Positions 9,071-16,561 of a stretch of 28,415 bases of DNA are shown here, piece after piece. Source of the stretch: an uncultured Clostridium sp. (GTDB taxonomy: Bacteria; Bacillota; Clostridia; TANB77; CAG-508); assembly GCA_900553015.1 (NCBI GenBank), contig USBY01000021.1, positions 1-28,415 of the forward strand. Reading direction: 5' to 3'. The notes beneath the pieces are model-generated. The model was not told the DNA's origin, did not search any database, and worked only from the letters and a program-made list of their open reading frames with translations. The number at the start of each line of letters is the position of its first letter. Position 1 is the first letter of the stretch. The position numbers were made by a program, and so were the translations under genes.

Positions 9071-9149
9071 GGGATTTGGGGACGTTCCTTTTTTCCCTAT
9101 TCAGAGATTTTGAGACATTTCTGGGATTTGGGGACGTTCCTTAAATCCC
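9071..9149. repeat. Two REP-like copies with GGGGACGTTCC core
   Basis: The 20-mer GGGATTTGGGGACGTTCCTT occurs exactly at 9071-9090 and 9123-9142. Each can fold: the second continues into AAATCCC, pairing with GGGATTT, and the first continues into a T run and CCC. They lie between the DUF2207 gene and tRNA-fMet. The form resembles REP-type intergenic palindromes; no transposase is nearby. Confidence 0.65.
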
Positions 9150-9222
9150 GATTTTTAATTAAAATTTACTGTAATATTTTACTAATTTTTGCATATAATA
9201 TAAATAAATTAACTTATATGTA

Positions 9223-9251
9223 TTGACAACAGATACCCTTAGTTGTATAAT
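9223..9251 (+). promoter_or_regulatory. Consensus promoter of tRNA-fMet
   Basis: TTGACA (9223-9228) and TATAAT (9246-9251) with a 17-base spacer lie 16 bases before the mature tRNA start, which is normal for a strong stable-RNA promoter. Confidence 0.85.
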
Positions 9252-9267
9252 AATTCTTGTAGCACAT

Positions 9268-9343
9268 CGCGGGGTGGAGCAGTTGGCAGCTCGTTGGGCT
9301 CATAACCCAAAGGTCGGAGGTTCGAGTCCTCCCCCCGCAACCA
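9268..9343 (+). tRNA. Initiator tRNA-fMet (CAT)
   Basis: A 76-base cloverleaf with anticodon CAT and encoded CCA end. Two initiator hallmarks are visible: the first base C faces A72, so the acceptor end is unpaired, and the anticodon stem ends in GGG/CCC next to the loop. The bases from 9299 to the end are repeated perfectly at 10949-10993, so this gene seems to have served as an integration site. Confidence 0.96.
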
Positions 9344-9360
9344 ACGAATAAATCGTTTTA

Positions 9361-9400
9361 AATAGCTTGTATCTAAGGATACAAGCTATTTTATTGTTTT
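9361..9400 (+). terminator. Terminator after tRNA-fMet
   Basis: A 13-base-pair inverted repeat, AATAGCTTGTATC and GATACAAGCTATT, with a TAAG loop is followed by TTATTGTTTTT. It lies 17 bases after the CCA end. Under the integration model it came with the element, and the ancestral terminator is the one at 10995-11028. Confidence 0.8.
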
Positions 9401-10113
9401 TAACTATTATATTTTTATTATAATTTTTATTATAATTTTTAATATTTATTTTTCTCATTTTTTAGTCTAATTAAACAACTCTCTAAACAATTTTTTAATT
9501 TTGTTTAGAGAACGTGTTTTTATCTATCAAAATATACTATTTTATAATTATCATAAATTATTTTTACTTCAATCTAATTTGAGTTTTACCACTTACTTCT
9601 CCTTTTATGAGTGAAATTATTATTTTTGAAATTCCATTTGAATCATATCAATAATACATTTTCATTGATTAATTACCATATGATCTTTCTGTTGACAAAG
9701 CCACTTTGCCACATAATATCTACTACTTGTTGATATGTTATTCTTGTTTTTATTTTACTAAATTTTTCTCATGTAGCCTTCCTCGATTTATCTTCCTTTC
9801 GAGTTTGAACAAAATTAGTTTTCATTAGAGTAGTAGTACTTGGTCACTCCGTCTACCAACTAAAAATTAAGATTCTTAAATGAATCTTATGAACTTTTAA
9901 TTTAATTTGACTTGAAAAGACTTTGTTAAAATCATCTTTGACATTCCTGGGTTGTCTTAGTAAGAATTGGAAAATGAGCAAAGTAAGTACAAAAATAAGT
10001 AATAGTAAAATCTAAAAAAATATACAATTAATATGTTTATTATTAAGATATATAGGAATATATAGTAAAATATGATAAAATGTGTCTGAATTATAATAAG
10101 AAGGTGTAAATAA
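9401..10113. other. Gene-poor left part of the island
   Basis: About 700 bases without an intact gene. It contains AT-rich repeats (TTTTTATTATAA twice near 9410-9440), a perfect palindrome CTCTAAACAA...TTGTTTAGAG at 9481-9510, coding debris on the minus strand (see 9673-9825), and a short hairpin AAGATTC...GAATCTT at 9869-9888. Another readable minus-strand stretch (residues SNGISKIIISLIKGE) lies at about 9570-9640, interrupted by stops. I found no recombinase motif. Confidence 0.4.
9673..9825 (-). pseudogene. Decayed small ORF in the island
   Basis: From ATG 9825 the minus strand reads 18 codons (MKTNFVQTRKEDKSRKAT), a TGA at 9771-9769, then 31 more plausible codons including TRITYQQVVDIMWQSGFV, ending at TAA 9675-9673. 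The composition looks like coding sequence, but there is a stop in the middle and no ribosome site upstream. I cannot name the parent family. It may be the remnant of a gene the element once carried. Confidence 0.3.
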
Positions 10114-10884
10114 ATGGGAAGTGATAAAATAAAAAAGATCAAAGAAGAATGTCAAAAATTAAGAGAGGAAGGTACTTTACTATTAGAATCTTTTGCAATA
10201 AAATGTAAAATATTAGATAAACCTAAACAAGAAAAGGATTTACCTGATTTTATATTGAACTATGAACAATGGTATTCTAAAAGTTATTTAGTAATAAAGC
10301 AATTCTTACCAGATAGATTATCTGATTTTGTTAGTTTATACAAATTAGATAAACGAAAAAAAATTACTTATTCGACTTATACAATATCTGATGCATTGCT
10401 CGGTTTAACGATAAGCAATGGATATGGAGAAATAAAGGCTTCTCCAAAAAGCGCAATCAGTAAAGTTCAACAACAAATAAACATTGTAGATTCAGTACTA
10501 GAAGTATTAGATAGCAGTTTGAATAATATTCAACAATTAGTACAAGCAGATATTTTTGATTCTGAAATAGATACTTCAAAAGAATTATTGAAAAAGGGAT
10601 TTATTCGTGCTTCTGGTGCAATTTGTGGAGTAGTATTAGAGAAACATTTTTCTACTGTTCTTGATAGCCATTCTTTGAGTCTATCAAAGAAAAACCCTAC
10701 TATCAATGACTATAATGAATTATTAAAAAATCAAAATATAATAGATGTTCCAACATGGCGACATATTCAATTATTAGGAGATATAAGAAATTTATGTGAC
10801 CATGATAAAAAGCAAGAACCAACAAAAGATCAGGTTCAAACCTTAATAGATGGAACTGATAAAATTATAAAAACAGTATTTTAA
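10114..10884 (+). CDS. HEPN-like protein, putative RNase or defence factor
   Basis: The 256-residue soluble protein has no signal peptide or membrane helix. It is mostly helical, with a Lys/Glu-rich N-terminus and a C-terminal part (about 160-256) reading GFIRASGAICGVVLEKH...TWRHIQLLGDIRNLCDH. The RNLCDH hexamer at residues 225-230 is an R-x4-H motif, as used by HEPN nucleases, and the following PTKDQVQTLIDG resembles HEPN/DUF4145-like proteins. ATG 10114 has AAGGTG 7 bases upstream. It is the only intact gene inside the tRNA-bounded island, which suits a defence or toxin-like cargo, but activity is inferred. An 8-base-pair hairpin follows the stop (10885-10904). Confidence 0.7.
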   Translation: MGSDKIKKIKEECQKLREEGTLLLESFAIKCKILDKPKQEKDLPDFILNYEQWYSKSYLVIKQFLPDRLSDFVSLYKLDKRKKITYSTYTISDALLGLTISNGYGEIKASPKSAISKVQQQINIVDSVLEVLDSSLNNIQQLVQADIFDSEIDTSKELLKKGFIRASGAICGVVLEKHFSTVLDSHSLSLSKKNPTINDYNELLKNQNIIDVPTWRHIQLLGDIRNLCDHDKKQEPTKDQVQTLIDGTDKIIKTVF

Positions 10885-10948
10885 GATAAATTATGAAATT
10901 TATCAACTAATAAACTCATCATAATAACACAAAAAGTAAGGAGAAAAA

Positions 10949-10993
10949 CTCATAACCCAAAGGTCGGAGGTTCGAGTCCTCCCCCCGCAACCA
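10949..10993 (+). repeat. Displaced 3' fragment of tRNA-fMet (att-like repeat)
   Basis: These 45 bases are identical to tRNA-fMet positions 9299-9343, from the anticodon loop to CCA. The 5' half of the tRNA is absent and the sequence before it (GAGAAAAA) is unrelated. It marks the right border of the putative element and probably is the original chromosomal tRNA end, since a strong terminator follows directly. Confidence 0.88.
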
Positions 10994-10994
10994 G

Positions 10995-11028
10995 AAAAAA
11001 AGAGAATCTTTAAAGATTCTCTTTTTTT
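10995..11028. terminator. Bidirectional terminator
   Basis: A near-perfect palindrome, AAAAAAAGAGAATCTT with AAGATTCTCTTTTTTT and a 2-base loop, works on both strands. It ends the amylase transcript (minus) and was probably the original terminator of tRNA-fMet (plus) before the island inserted. Confidence 0.85.
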
Positions 11029-11036
11029 AGTTGTTT

Positions 11037-12518
11037 TTATTCTTCTTCACTTTTATCATATATATTATCTTTCTTTATCCAAACAGAAACACTTCCTCCA
11101 TCACAGTAAAAAATTCCATTTCCATTTGCATCTACATATACGGTTTCATCTAAGTTTCCTGTACAATCGTAAAATACTGTATTTGCCAATCTTTCTCCCA
11201 TATTCATCTCAATGCATCCTCCAGCATTATCACTCATTACAACAGCTAATCCAGAGTCCGTGTGATCACTATCTCCTTCTCTAACCCAACCGATTATATT
11301 TTCGTTTTTAAAGTAATCTCTTTGTTTTCCATAAGAAAAATGTTTTCTTGCCTTTATCATATTCTCCAATAATTTTTTCTTTGGTGGAATATTATCGTGT
11401 TCTATTCCATAGTAATCTCCATAGAAAATACATGGAATTCCATCTTTTCTTAATAAAATTAACGCATATGCTAATGGTTTAAACCAATCTTGTACCCAAG
11501 AATTTAATGATTGACCTAATTGCGTATCATGATTATCTACAAATGTTACTGCATATTCTGGATTCTCCTTTACAAGTGTATTATCTAGAATAGTTCTCAT
11601 ATCATAATTTCCAGAAGAATTTGATGCATTAAATAAATTATAATGTAATGGTACATCAAATAATTTCATAGAATAGTCAACTTCTTTTAAGTAATTATTT
11701 ATAGCTAAAATATTAGTACTCCAATATTCTCCTACTGTAAAGAAATCTTTTGCAAATTCTTCTTTCATATTTTCTAGCCACTCTTTATAGAATCCTGCTC
11801 TAATATGTTTTACTGCATCTAGTCTAAATCCGTCAACATTAGTAGTATTTACATACCAATCTCCCCATTTATTTAATTCCTGAATAACATCTACATTATT
11901 AAAATCAACATCTGCACCCATTAAATAATCGAAATTCCCATTTTCTTTGTCAACATCTACATCCCAGTGTTTTCCATAGAATTTAAATATTCCTTTTCTT
12001 TTTTGTTTTTCATCCCAGTCAACACCATGAAAATGTGTCCAATTCCATTTAAAATCTGAATATTTATTATTTCTTGCATCAAAATTATATTTTGTCCATG
12101 CTTCTATAAATATAGGTGCATTTATTTCTACATTTCTGTTATTAGGTTGATCCTCTATTGCCATAACTTCTTCTGTTCCGTCTGCTCCTAATCTATGATT
12201 TAAAACAATATCTGCATATACTTCTAAATTATTTCCCTTTAACACTTTTATTGCATTTATATATTCATCTTTACTACCATACTTAGTATTTACAGATCCT
12301 TTTTGATCAAACTCACCTAAGTCATATAAATCATAAACACCATATCCAGTATCATGATTTCCTCCTTCTCCCTTATAAGCCGGTGGTAACCATACTCCTG
12401 TAATTCCAATACTATCCAAGTAACTCGCTTCATTTGCAACTTTTTTCCATAATCCACAATCAGCTGGTAAATACCATTCAAAATATTGCATCATTGTTTG
12501 ATTGATTTTTTTATTCAT
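11037..12518 (-). CDS. Cytoplasmic alpha-amylase, GH13
   Basis: A 493-residue glycoside hydrolase family 13 enzyme cleaving alpha-1,4 bonds in starch or glycogen-type glucans. It opens with NQTMMQYFEWYLPADCGLW, typical of the AmyA/liquefying amylase group. Conserved region I is DIVLNH (about 103-108). The nucleophile is Asp234 in GFRLDAVKH, the acid/base Glu264 in VGEYW, and the third carboxylate Asp331 in FVDNHD. There is no signal peptide, so it likely acts inside the cell on glycogen or imported maltodextrins. The ATG is preceded by TTGGAGATG. Only 27 bases separate it from the gyrA terminator, and no separate promoter is obvious. Confidence 0.94.
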   Translation of the reverse strand: MNKKINQTMMQYFEWYLPADCGLWKKVANEASYLDSIGITGVWLPPAYKGEGGNHDTGYGVYDLYDLGEFDQKGSVNTKYGSKDEYINAIKVLKGNNLEVYADIVLNHRLGADGTEEVMAIEDQPNNRNVEINAPIFIEAWTKYNFDARNNKYSDFKWNWTHFHGVDWDEKQKRKGIFKFYGKHWDVDVDKENGNFDYLMGADVDFNNVDVIQELNKWGDWYVNTTNVDGFRLDAVKHIRAGFYKEWLENMKEEFAKDFFTVGEYWSTNILAINNYLKEVDYSMKLFDVPLHYNLFNASNSSGNYDMRTILDNTLVKENPEYAVTFVDNHDTQLGQSLNSWVQDWFKPLAYALILLRKDGIPCIFYGDYYGIEHDNIPPKKKLLENMIKARKHFSYGKQRDYFKNENIIGWVREGDSDHTDSGLAVVMSDNAGGCIEMNMGERLANTVFYDCTGNLDETVYVDANGNGIFYCDGGSVSVWIKKDNIYDKSEEE

Positions 12519-12544
12519 TATTTCATCTCCAATACTATTATTGT

Positions 12545-12581
12545 AAAAAGAGTCTAATAGATATTCTATTAGACTCTTTTG
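12545..12581 (-). terminator. gyrA terminator
   Basis: A 16-base-pair perfect stem, AAAAGAGTCTAATAGA and TCTATTAGACTCTTTT with a 3-base loop, is followed on the minus strand by TTTTTACAA. It lies between the gyrA stop and the amylase ribosome site. It may leak to feed the amylase gene. Confidence 0.85.
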
Positions 12582-12615
12582 AAATATTTGTATGTTATTG
12601 TATATCTATTATCAT

Positions 12616-15057
12616 TTATTCTTCATTAGCGTCTTCAGGTTCGACTAATTCAATACTTACTACTTTTCCTCCGTCGTTTGTTCTCATTAAAGTTACACCT
12701 TGTGTTGATCTACCCAATACACTTACATCCTTAACACTTATTCTAATTATTGTACCTGTATCTGTGATCATCATTATATCATTTGAATCATCTGTAACTC
12801 TAATTCCAACTAATTTTCCTGTTTTTTGAGTAACTTTATATGTTATTACTCCTCTTCCACCTCTATTTTGTACTCTATATTCATCTAAATCTGTTCTTTT
12901 ACCAAATCCGTGTTCTGTTATTGCCAATAATGTCGCATTAGCACCTGCTATAATAGATTCCATTCCGATAACTTTATCTCCATCTCCAAGTTTAATTCCT
13001 ATTACGCCTTGTGCTGTTCTACCCATTGGTCTTACATCTTGCTCACTAAAAGTAATACTCATTCCATCTTCGGTTACTAAAACAACATTATCTTGTCCAT
13101 CTGTTAATCTTACAGCTATTAATTCGTCTTCTTCTTTTAATGTGATTGCTTGAAGTCCTGTCTTTCTTGCTGAATTATATTCTGTAAGAGCTGTTTTCTT
13201 GATAAATCCTTTTTGAGTAGCCATTAGTAGGTATTTTCCTTCAGCAAAATTAGAAATTGGAATAACTGCTGTTATTTTTTCTCCAGGATCTAAACTTAAT
13301 AAGTTAACGATCGCAGTACCTTTTGCTGTTCTTCCTGCTTCTGGAATTTCATATCCACGTAATCTATATAACTTACCTTTATTACTAAAGAATAAAATAG
13401 TATCATGTGTAGAAGCTGTAAATATTTCTGTAACAAAGTCATCAGCTCTTGTAGAAATACCAGTAATACCTTTTCCTCCTCTACGTTGGCTTTTATATGT
13501 ATCTGCAGGCATTCTCTTAATATATCCGAAATGTGTCAATGCTACTATTGTTTGTTCTTCTTTTATTAAGTCTTCTTCTTCTATATCTCCCTCTGCAGGT
13601 TTTATTTTAGTTAATCTTTCATCTCCAAATTTAGTTTTAACTTCTTCTAAATCTTCTTTAATAATGTCATATACAAGTTGTTCATTATTTAAGATTTCTC
13701 TTAGATGTGCGATTAATTCCATTAATTGTTTATATTCTTCTTCGATTTTTTCTCTTTGCAAACCAGATAATGTTTTTAATCTCATATCTAGTATTGCTTG
13801 AGCTTGTATATCTGTTAAACCAAATCTTTCTATTAATCTTTCTTTAGCATCATCATATGAACTTCTAATAATACTAATAACTTCGTCTATATTATCTATT
13901 GCAATTCTTAAACCTTCTAAGATATGTGCTCTTGCTAAAGCTTTATCTAGTTCGAATTTAGTTCTTCTTAAAATTACTGTTTTTCTATGGTCAATATAAT
14001 AATCTAAACATTGTCTTAGTGTTAATATTTTTGGCTCTCCATCTACTAATGCTAATAATATTGCTCCAAATGTATCTTGCATTTGAGTATTTTTATATAG
14101 TTGATTTAAAACAACTTGAGCCCTAGCATCTCTTTTTAATTCTATTACTATTCTAACTCTATCATTTCTATCTGATTCATCTCTTAATTCAGATATTCCT
14201 TCTATTCTTTTTTCTCTTACTAATTTAGATATATTTTCTATTAATCTAGCTTTATTAACTTGATATGGCAATGATGTTACAATTATTCTTTGTTTATTAT
14301 TTGCCATTTCTTCGATTTCTGCTTCGGCTCTTACGATTATTTTTCCTTTTCCTGTTCTATATGCTTCTTTTATACCATCTTTTCCTAAGATCATTCCTCC
14401 TGTTGGGAAATCTGGTCCTTTAATGATTGACATTAACTCTTCATCTGTGGTATTTGGATTTTCAATTATTCTAATAAGACCATCACAAACTTCTGTTAAG
14501 TTATGTGGAGGTATATTTGTTGCCATTCCAACTGCTATACCTGATGAACCATTAATTAATAATTGTGGTATTTTTGATGGTAACACTGTTGGCTCTTGTA
14601 ATCTATCATCATAGTTTGGCATAAAGTCAACTGTATTTTTCTCTATATCTGTAAGCATATATTCTGCTATTTTAGACATCCTAGCTTCTGTGTACCTCAT
14701 TGCTGCGGCACCATCACCATCTATAGAACCAAAGTTTCCATGTCCATCTATTAACATGTATCTTAATGAAAAGTCTTGTGCCATTCTTACCATTGCATCA
14801 TAAACTGAAGAATCTCCATGTGGATGGTATCTTCCTAAAACAGATCCTACAGTATTTGCACATTTTCTGTATGGTTTATCTGACGTAATTCCATCTTCGT
14901 GCATTGCATATAAAATTCTTCTGTGAACTGGTTTTAAACCATCTCTTACATCTGGTAAAGCTCTTTGTACAATAACACTCATAGCATAACTAATGTATGC
15001 TGTCTTCATCTCGTTTTCGATATCTCTTTCAATTATTTTTCCATCATGGTTGTCCAT
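12616..15057 (-). CDS. gyrA: DNA gyrase subunit A
   Basis: GyrA cuts and rejoins DNA in the gyrase A2B2 complex. The 813-residue protein has the catalytic Tyr122 in MRYTEARM. The quinolone region has Ser83 and Asp87 in the sensitive state (GDSSVYD). The six-bladed C-terminal domain includes the gyrase-specific GyrA box QRRGGKG, which excludes ParC. I chose ATG 15057 (MDNHDGK), with AGAGGT 7 bases upstream. The frame extends to a TTG at 15090, but that lies at the promoter's start site. Unusually, four unrelated genes separate it from gyrB, and it has its own promoter. Confidence 0.97.
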   Translation of the reverse strand: MDNHDGKIIERDIENEMKTAYISYAMSVIVQRALPDVRDGLKPVHRRILYAMHEDGITSDKPYRKCANTVGSVLGRYHPHGDSSVYDAMVRMAQDFSLRYMLIDGHGNFGSIDGDGAAAMRYTEARMSKIAEYMLTDIEKNTVDFMPNYDDRLQEPTVLPSKIPQLLINGSSGIAVGMATNIPPHNLTEVCDGLIRIIENPNTTDEELMSIIKGPDFPTGGMILGKDGIKEAYRTGKGKIIVRAEAEIEEMANNKQRIIVTSLPYQVNKARLIENISKLVREKRIEGISELRDESDRNDRVRIVIELKRDARAQVVLNQLYKNTQMQDTFGAILLALVDGEPKILTLRQCLDYYIDHRKTVILRRTKFELDKALARAHILEGLRIAIDNIDEVISIIRSSYDDAKERLIERFGLTDIQAQAILDMRLKTLSGLQREKIEEEYKQLMELIAHLREILNNEQLVYDIIKEDLEEVKTKFGDERLTKIKPAEGDIEEEDLIKEEQTIVALTHFGYIKRMPADTYKSQRRGGKGITGISTRADDFVTEIFTASTHDTILFFSNKGKLYRLRGYEIPEAGRTAKGTAIVNLLSLDPGEKITAVIPISNFAEGKYLLMATQKGFIKKTALTEYNSARKTGLQAITLKEEDELIAVRLTDGQDNVVLVTEDGMSITFSEQDVRPMGRTAQGVIGIKLGDGDKVIGMESIIAGANATLLAITEHGFGKRTDLDEYRVQNRGGRGVITYKVTQKTGKLVGIRVTDDSNDIMMITDTGTIIRISVKDVSVLGRSTQGVTLMRTNDGGKVVSIELVEPEDANEE

Positions 15058-15093
15058 TTCTTTACCTCTTTTCTTCTTTCTGCTACACAATGT

Positions 15094-15122
15094 ATTATAC
15101 TAAAACAGAAAAAAATATGCAA
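15094..15122 (-). promoter_or_regulatory. gyrA promoter
   Basis: TTGCAT (15122-15117) and TATAAT (15099-15094) with a 17-base spacer lie about 37 bases upstream of the gyrA ATG. A TTCCGTAAGATT motif sits just upstream at 15148-15137; the same 12-mer occurs upstream of recF. Confidence 0.75.
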
Positions 15123-15258
15123 GGAAATTATTCGAAAATCTTACGGAATTAAAAGAAAAGTGACTTTAACATGTATCTACAATTACTTTTTTTATTAGTA
15201 ATCCTAATGTCACTTAAACTTGTTAATTCTTTAAAATATTTGATCGTTCTTCATTCTT

Positions 15259-15972
15259 TTATGCCAGTACATTTGCAGCTTCTAATTCCACTTCATTTAT
15301 TTCGAAATTTTTATTATTATTTTTAATTAAGTTATGTATATTTTCTACTATTCTAGCTTCTTTAATTATATTTTCTAGTGGCATTATTTTTTCTAAATAT
15401 TTATTTATATTCTTCATTTCTTTTTCCATTAAATCGAAGTCTTTATTTTCATAGCCTTTTTTCCATTCATTAATTGAAGTTTCAAATTTATTTATCTCAT
15501 TTCCTTGTTCAACAATCATTTCTTCTATGTTGCTACTAATGTTATCTAGAATTAGGTTCTTACCTTTTTTTATAACATTACTTATAGTATCATTTAACTT
15601 TCCTTTTTCATTTACTTTATTAATAGCAGTATCTATTCCTTTTGATATAGTATCTATTATTCCTCCAGTTTCTACAGCTTTTTGCATTTGCGAAATATCG
15701 TCGAATTTTCCAGTTACAATACCTATTGCACTTTTACCAAAATCTACTGCCTCATCTATTGCTGTATTTAATCCTTCTTTAAAGCCTTCATTAAGTATAG
15801 TATCTTTTATTTTTATTACCTCGTCTTCTACAAAGTCCGGTAATAAATATTTAATTCCAAGATTTAGCCCTATATTTATAATCCCTCCTAAAGTAGTTTC
15901 TAAAAAACTTTTTTGTTCTTTCCCTACTTCTAAATTTTTATTATTTAAGTCATTTTGTATGTTTATCTCCAT
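15259..15972 (-). CDS. Unknown 237-residue protein, last gene of VirB4 cassette
   Basis: I do not recognise this protein. It starts at an ATG with AAAGGAGAA 8 bases upstream and overlaps the ParA-like gene by 23 bases, so it is surely part of the cassette. It lacks a signal peptide. A hydrophobic, Gly-containing stretch lies near residues 27-45 (GGIINIGLNLGIKYLLPDF), followed by long helical, Lys/Glu/Asn-rich sequence with amphipathic repeats of Ile/Gly (GGIIDTISKGIDTAINKV). The C-terminal half looks like a helical bundle or coiled coil. As the only non-ATPase-like partner it may be the substrate, adaptor or structural subunit of the system (inference). Confidence 0.75.
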   Translation of the reverse strand: MEINIQNDLNNKNLEVGKEQKSFLETTLGGIINIGLNLGIKYLLPDFVEDEVIKIKDTILNEGFKEGLNTAIDEAVDFGKSAIGIVTGKFDDISQMQKAVETGGIIDTISKGIDTAINKVNEKGKLNDTISNVIKKGKNLILDNISSNIEEMIVEQGNEINKFETSINEWKKGYENKDFDLMEKEMKNINKYLEKIMPLENIIKEARIVENIHNLIKNNNKNFEINEVELEAANVLA

Positions 15973-16561
15973 ATACTTTATTCTCCTTTAATAAATTATC
16001 CCTTATTTTTAATAAATCTTTTCTTATTGAATTTATATTTATTATTTTTTCCGTATTTAATATTGTATCTATTTTTTTACTATAATCTATTTTTCCTAGA
16101 ATTTTTATAGATTTAAAAATATTATATAATATTTCTTTATCTAATGAATTTGAATTGTATTTATTAAAAATAATATTTATATTTTCTTTTCGTATATCTT
16201 TTGTAGTAATCCCAATTAATTTACTTAATTTTTTTATCCCTAGTAAATTACACTCTGATAAAAATATATTTGTAGAATTATTTAATAATTCTGTTTTTTT
16301 CAAAAAGCTTATTTGTGGATTATCAAAAATGACTATATTATATTTATTACTTTCAGCTTTATAAAATTTATTTAATAAATATATATTTTCGATTTTTATT
16401 GCATTTTTTTCTGGTTTTTTATTAAAGATTGTATAAATATTTTGTGTATAATCTATTATTAGAACCTTAAGTTTATTTTCTGCCATTATATTAGCTAATA
16501 GTATTGTTATTATGCTTTTACCTACACCATTGGCTCCAAATATATTTATTATCTTTTTAAT
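15950..16561 (-). CDS. ParA/MinD-like P-loop ATPase with atypical start
   Basis: Deviant-Walker ATPases of the ParA/MinD class use ATP-driven dimerisation to position or activate partners. The in-frame sequence upstream of the first ATG (16486) encodes IFGANGVGKSIITILLANI, a clear P-loop, so the protein must begin further upstream. It continues with KVLIIDYTQ (second strand) and NIVIFDNPQ (Walker B). The only spot with a ribosome site is AAGGGGAG just before ATT 16561 (spacing about 7; ATA 16564 is an alternative), overlapping the VirB4 stop. This gives about 203 residues. The C-terminal half is short and divergent for the family. It ends in TGA. Confidence 0.72.
   Translation of the reverse strand: MKKIINIFGANGVGKSIITILLANIMAENKLKVLIIDYTQNIYTIFNKKPEKNAIKIENIYLLNKFYKAESNKYNIVIFDNPQISFLKKTELLNNSTNIFLSECNLLGIKKLSKLIGITTKDIRKENINIIFNKYNSNSLDKEILYNIFKSIKILGKIDYSKKIDTILNTEKIININSIRKDLLKIRDNLLKENKVYGDKHTK

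Larger units (their letters stand above)
9299..10993. mobile_element. Small putative integrated element at tRNA-fMet
   Basis: Two perfect 45-base direct repeats (9299-9343, inside the tRNA, and 10949-10993) bracket about 1.6 kb. This is the classic footprint of site-specific integration into a tRNA 3' part: the tRNA stays intact at one side and the displaced 3' fragment marks the other. Inside are a terminator, a 10-base-pair palindrome at 9481-9510, coding debris, and one intact gene with a HEPN-like motif. No tyrosine or serine recombinase gene is visible, so it is either a decayed element or a satellite mobilised by another element's integrase. A simple tandem duplication of the tRNA is less likely because the 5' part is missing from the second copy. 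Confidence 0.7.

Noticed and set aside
9361..9510. CRISPR-like or riboswitch structure near the hairpins after tRNA-fMet
   Set aside because: Only single palindromes with no repeat-spacer periodicity; the first is a terminator and the second is an isolated inverted repeat.
9673..9825. TGA as tryptophan, which would restore the 49-codon frame in the island
   Set aside because: All conserved genes here encode Trp by TGG and have no internal TGA, and the ParA-like gene appears to end in TGA. Decay is the simpler explanation.
9957..10142. Minus-strand 61-codon open frame before the HEPN-like gene
   Set aside because: It is the complement of an A-rich leader and the HEPN gene start, has an Ile/Leu/Tyr-only composition and no ribosome site.
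10949..10993. A second functional tRNA-fMet gene
   Set aside because: It lacks the whole 5' half, including the acceptor and D arms, and has no promoter, so it is only a border fragment.
15527..15991. Plus-strand 154-codon open frame opposite the unknown cassette gene
   Set aside because: It mirrors the minus-strand gene, which has a proper ribosome site and overlaps its operon neighbour; the plus-strand translation is hydrophobic shadow sequence.
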